8,839 bases of DNA from positions 1 to 8,839 of the forward strand of contig JAGOCL010000085.1 in NCBI GenBank assembly GCA_017998755.1. The letters run 5' to 3'. The notes below the pieces were generated by a model that saw only the letters and a list, made by a program, of their open reading frames with translations, was not told the origin of the DNA and made no database searches. Within the stretch, counting starts at the first letter, position 1, and every line of letters starts with the position of its first letter. Origin of the DNA: Spirochaetota bacterium. GTDB lineage: Bacteria; Spirochaetota; GWE2-31-10; MWDO01. Positions 6,032 to 8,839 of the stretch are shown in pieces. Made by a program: the position numbers and the translations under genes.

Positions 6032-7530
6032 ATTTTTCTTTCCATCTTATTTTTGTACATAAGATCGTCGGCTTCTTTTATTGTTTTTGCGAGGTCTCCT
6101 TTTTCAGTTTGGGTTTTTACGCCTAATGAAAAGCTTAAATTTATATCGCAGTTTATATTAAATTTAACAATTTCTTTTTCTATTCTATCTTGTATAATGT
6201 CGACGACAGCTTGATCGGTCTTTGGAAGAACTATAATAAATTCGTCCCCTCCGATTCTGGCGATCATATCTTCCGCTCTAAAAACCAGTTTTAAGAATTC
6301 TGCCAGTTTAATAAGAAGAACGTCTCCTTGCTGATGCCCTTTCGTATCGTTGACCGTCTTAAGATTATCAAGGTCTATCATAAACACCGAAACCGGAAAG
6401 TTCCTACTATGTTCCAGTCTTCTGATCTCTTCTTCATAGTAAGTTCTGTTATAAAGTCCAGTCAGCGAATCGTGAACGCTTAAAAATTTATATTTATTCT
6501 CAATATTCTTCCTATTTGTAATATTTCTACCAACCATAACTTTACCAAGGTAATATTTCTTACTGGAATACATAGGATAAAAAGTTATATCAAAATACTC
6601 TATTTCATTACCAATTACCAATTTTACTTCTTCTCTTTGATAATCTCGAGATTTAATTTTATCAACTATATCCGGCCATAAATAAAAATGTTCCTCCGCC
6701 AGAGTTCCGATAAGCGAATTGATATCCCTATCAACAATGAGGGTCGCCGAATTATTACAATCGACTATTATTCCATTTTTATCAATAACCAATACGCCGT
6801 CGTCAATTTTTTCAAATATAATATCGCGCGCTATTGGGCTTAGATTAAAAATATTGTGTTTGTATATGCAAAAAAAAATGATTACGGCAAATATGGCGAA
6901 GCTTGGAATAGTCGGATTGACCGGAATATATTGTCGCTTCAAATCGGGATAGAAACACAATATCAAATTTATTACGTTTACGCAAACGGGAATAATAGCT
7001 CCGACAACTATAAATTTAGTTTGAATTCTATAATAATTTATCGTTTTACTAGCGTAAAATATTATCAGGAACAGAGAAAATAATATTTCGGCGTAAGCAA
7101 TTATTGCGTGAGCCCAAAACCAGTTACCGGGGGTAATTAATGCGTCTAATGCAAATACCACATTGGTAAAAAATAAATTGTGGTATTCGTTAGTAAAAAT
7201 AATAAATATAGAAATAATCGGTTCAATTAATAATAACGCAAAAATCAAAGCGTGAACATTTTTTAACTTGTTTATATATTTAAGCGAAAATAACAAAAAA
7301 GCTGGAGGTATAAGGACAACCCCAAAATATTTAAATTTAAACCAAAAAAGTTTAATTTCCGGTCCTACGGAAATTAATTCCAATAAATAGAAGATAATCC
7401 AAACGCAAATTGAGAATGCGACGACCGCAAAATATTTTGAGCCTCTGATACTCTCCCTATATATACAGTAGAAAGAAATTGATCCGCAAAGAATCGCCGT
7501 AAAAATTAGAAAAATTAGATAAATAAACAA
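6016..7530 (-). CDS. Diguanylate cyclase: 7TM sensor, PAS and GGDEF
   Basis: 504 residues. The start is a TTG at 7528-7530: the same frame has a TAA shortly upstream, no Met codon occurs before mid-protein, and GGGA lies eight bases before it. Residues 1-225 hold about seven hydrophobic helices of the histidine-kinase N-terminal 7TM type. A PAS domain (about 236-336, with DDGVLVIDKNGIIVDCNN) follows, then a short charged coil and a GGDEF domain (about 350-500). The active-site loop GGDEF (427-431) is intact, as are HDSLTGLYNR (353-362) and the metal-binding DLDNLK (Asp386). RAED (418-421) is placed exactly as the RxxD inhibitory site, so the protein should make c-di-GMP from two GTP and be product-inhibited. 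It is an inner-membrane protein. It follows the STAS gene by 24 bases and is probably co-transcribed. The stop codon lies inside the terminator hairpin. The input signal is unknown. Confidence 0.93.
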   Translation of the reverse strand: MFIYLIFLIFTAILCGSISFYCIYRESIRGSKYFAVVAFSICVWIIFYLLELISVGPEIKLFWFKFKYFGVVLIPPAFLLFSLKYINKLKNVHALIFALLLIEPIISIFIIFTNEYHNLFFTNVVFALDALITPGNWFWAHAIIAYAEILFSLFLIIFYASKTINYYRIQTKFIVVGAIIPVCVNVINLILCFYPDLKRQYIPVNPTIPSFAIFAVIIFFCIYKHNIFNLSPIARDIIFEKIDDGVLVIDKNGIIVDCNNSATLIVDRDINSLIGTLAEEHFYLWPDIVDKIKSRDYQREEVKLVIGNEIEYFDITFYPMYSSKKYYLGKVMVGRNITNRKNIENKYKFLSVHDSLTGLYNRTYYEEEIRRLEHSRNFPVSVFMIDLDNLKTVNDTKGHQQGDVLLIKLAEFLKLVFRAEDMIARIGGDEFIIVLPKTDQAVVDIIQDRIEKEIVKFNINCDINLSFSLGVKTQTEKGDLAKTIKEADDLMYKNKMERKIKRGV

Positions 7531-7554
7531 AATTCTAGTCCCGATTTAAAATAT

Positions 7555-7884
7555 TCAACACCGAATAAAATCTTTTACTCCCATTGAATTTATTATCGAC
7601 TGAACTTTTTGACCTATATTTATAAGGAGCAAATCGCCCCCTATATCTTTTAACTTTTTTTTTACAAAAATAAACGCGCCAATACCCGAAGAAGAGATAT
7701 AAGACAATTCGGCGCAATCAAGCGCTACGTTAAGGTCGGGTTGCAAAAGTTTTACAAGTTCGCATTGAAAATTATACGAGTTCAGATGATTTACCACCCC
7801 GACGACTCCAACAACGAGCGAGCCGGATTCATGCGATAAAACCTTTAGTAACAAATTGCTTTTAATTCTTATCTCTTTAATCAT
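7555..7884 (-). CDS. STAS-domain protein (anti-sigma-factor-antagonist-like)
   Basis: 109 residues, the size of a single STAS domain (SpoIIAA/RsbV family). The core motif DCAELSYISSSGIGAF (56-71) aligns with the family pattern D.s.l.fiDS(S/T)GigvL. The phosphorylatable serine equivalents are Ser65/Ser66, while the usual Asp is Ser64. This points to a partner-switch role: binding an anti-sigma or HATPase-kinase partner when unphosphorylated. No kinase, phosphatase or sigma factor is in the window. The start ATG at 7882-7884 has AGG nine bases upstream. The gene precedes the diguanylate cyclase by 24 bases on the same strand, suggesting the two work in one signalling pathway; this is inference. 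A short frame inside it (7535-7717) is a shadow. Confidence 0.85.
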   Translation of the reverse strand: MIKEIRIKSNLLLKVLSHESGSLVVGVVGVVNHLNSYNFQCELVKLLQPDLNVALDCAELSYISSSGIGAFIFVKKKLKDIGGDLLLINIGQKVQSIINSMGVKDFIRC

Positions 7885-7896
7885 AATAATGCGCCT

Positions 7897-7924
7897 ATTA
7901 TATATTTTATTTTTTCAAATTCAA
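7897..7924 (-). promoter_or_regulatory. Candidate promoter of the STAS-cyclase unit
   Basis: Minus strand TTGAAT (7919-7924), a 16-base spacer and a perfect TATAAT (7897-7902). The expected start (about 7890) is only about six bases before the ATG, which would leave out the AGG ribosome site. Either the mRNA is nearly leaderless, or transcription comes from further upstream, for example past the lipoprotein gene, whose end is 84 bases away with no terminator visible between. Confidence 0.35.
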
Positions 7925-7968
7925 CAAAAATTTTAATTTTATTTGTATATTTTGGGGAAAATCAACTT

Positions 7969-8799
7969 TTATTTATAAATTAACTCAATTCTTGGTACAT
8001 ATTTAATTTTTTTAAGAGCTCTATTTTTAATAACTTCATATTTCAGCTCAATACTCGATATTTCTTTTTCATTTAAAGTATACCACTCCGAGGTCGCTAC
8101 TTCGATAATTCCGAAATCCGATAATTCTCCTCCGTTATTTGTCGCGCAATACCTCAAATCCGTTCTCCACATGGGATCAATTAATAATCCAAAGTATTTA
8201 TCGGGGTTATCAATCCAATATTTTACAAGCGTCGTAATATCGATAGATATTTCTCTATAAGAGTTAGGATAGGGTATTTCTAAGAAATCTTTATCTTCGT
8301 TACTTTTAATATCAAAAACTATCAATTTGCATAGTTTTTCATCTTTTACGACGTTATCTTTCAAATCAGAATAACTATCCGTAGTCTCATAAAAAGAAGA
8401 ATAAGTAACCTCCCCTTCGTCCCAATCATTTAGAATAGGTCTAGCAAATATTATTATATTCTTTCTTTCGGAAGAAGCGTAATTAATGTAAAATTTCAAA
8501 AAAGCTTTAGTTATCGATCTATCCCCGACGGCGCTAAAATCAAATCCGCCCAGTACAAACGAGTCCTTAATAGAGTCGGCGCTTCCCGATCCGAGATACA
8601 TAATCGGATAAGTAAATTTTTTATCGCCGATAATTTTTACCGCGCCGTACCCTAAGTCTTTGTCTAAATTCTTACCTGAAAAATTCCTCTCGGGATAATT
8701 ACTTAATAAAGCGGCGTCTTTCGTAGCCGGAACTATATATTTGCGCTTGCAACTAAATAGAATAATATAAAAAATTGGCAATATGTATAGTATTTTCAT
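7969..8799 (-). CDS. Stand-alone DNRLRE-type lipoprotein
   Basis: 276 residues from the ATG at 8797-8799. The N-terminus is a type II signal peptide: MK, a hydrophobic stretch, then the lipobox LFSC with the acylated Cys17 followed by Lys. The rest fits one DNRLRE-type beta-sandwich: SITKAFLKFYI (95-105), NDWDEGEVTYSSF (124-136; the family pattern W.E..vTy), SIDITTLVKYWIDNP (185-199), YFGLLIDP (202-209) and a closing strand VPRIELIYK (268-276). DNRLRE domains are usually modules of larger secreted or cell-surface proteins; here the domain is the whole mature protein, tethered to a membrane. No enzyme residues are apparent; function unknown. No Shine-Dalgarno is visible, and a TATAAT at 8801-8806 abuts the ATG and cannot drive this start. 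The true promoter is probably outside the window. Confidence 0.75.
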   Translation of the reverse strand: MKILYILPIFYIILFSCKRKYIVPATKDAALLSNYPERNFSGKNLDKDLGYGAVKIIGDKKFTYPIMYLGSGSADSIKDSFVLGGFDFSAVGDRSITKAFLKFYINYASSERKNIIIFARPILNDWDEGEVTYSSFYETTDSYSDLKDNVVKDEKLCKLIVFDIKSNEDKDFLEIPYPNSYREISIDITTLVKYWIDNPDKYFGLLIDPMWRTDLRYCATNNGGELSDFGIIEVATSEWYTLNEKEISSIELKYEVIKNRALKKIKYVPRIELIYK

Positions 8800-8839
8800 A
8801 ATTATACTTGATATTATCTATTTCTCGGCTATTAACAAC

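Overview
The window is AT-rich (roughly one third G+C by eye) and gene-dense. It suggests a Gram-negative-type bacterium: it has an inner-membrane divergent polysaccharide deacetylase, a signal-peptidase-II lipoprotein and c-di-GMP signalling. Ribosome binding sites of the AAGG/AGGAG type and sigma-70-like promoters are visible. The gene set would fit Fibrobacterota or related groups, or Spirochaetota, but nothing here settles the phylum.

Layout, left to right. (1) Positions 1-2467, minus strand: a two-gene unit. A membrane-anchored YibQ-type polysaccharide deacetylase has its own promoter and is followed after 16 bases by a divergent CheR-like methyltransferase that runs off the left edge. 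(2) Positions 2546-2756, minus strand: a promoter, about 165 bases of stacked hairpins and an intrinsic terminator, with no convincing reading frame. This looks like a stand-alone structured RNA of about 177 nt that I cannot assign to a family. (3) Positions 2799-5972: a PLP-dependent aminotransferase (minus) and yeast-type 2-isopropylmalate synthase leuA (plus) are transcribed divergently from a 189-base spacer. The pairing suggests amino-acid, possibly leucine, synthesis. (4) Positions 5990-6031: a bidirectional terminator serves leuA and the convergent signalling unit. (5) Positions 6016-7884, minus strand: a STAS-domain protein followed after 24 bases by a 7TM-PAS-GGDEF diguanylate cyclase. 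(6) Positions 7969-8799, minus strand: a small stand-alone DNRLRE-type lipoprotein.

Most genes are ordinary housekeeping or signalling genes. The items most worth a second look are the unassigned structured RNA, the degenerate CheR-like protein coupled to a cell-envelope deacetylase, the histone-tail-like N-terminus of that deacetylase, and the STAS/GGDEF pair. No mobile element, CRISPR array, tRNA or rRNA was seen.
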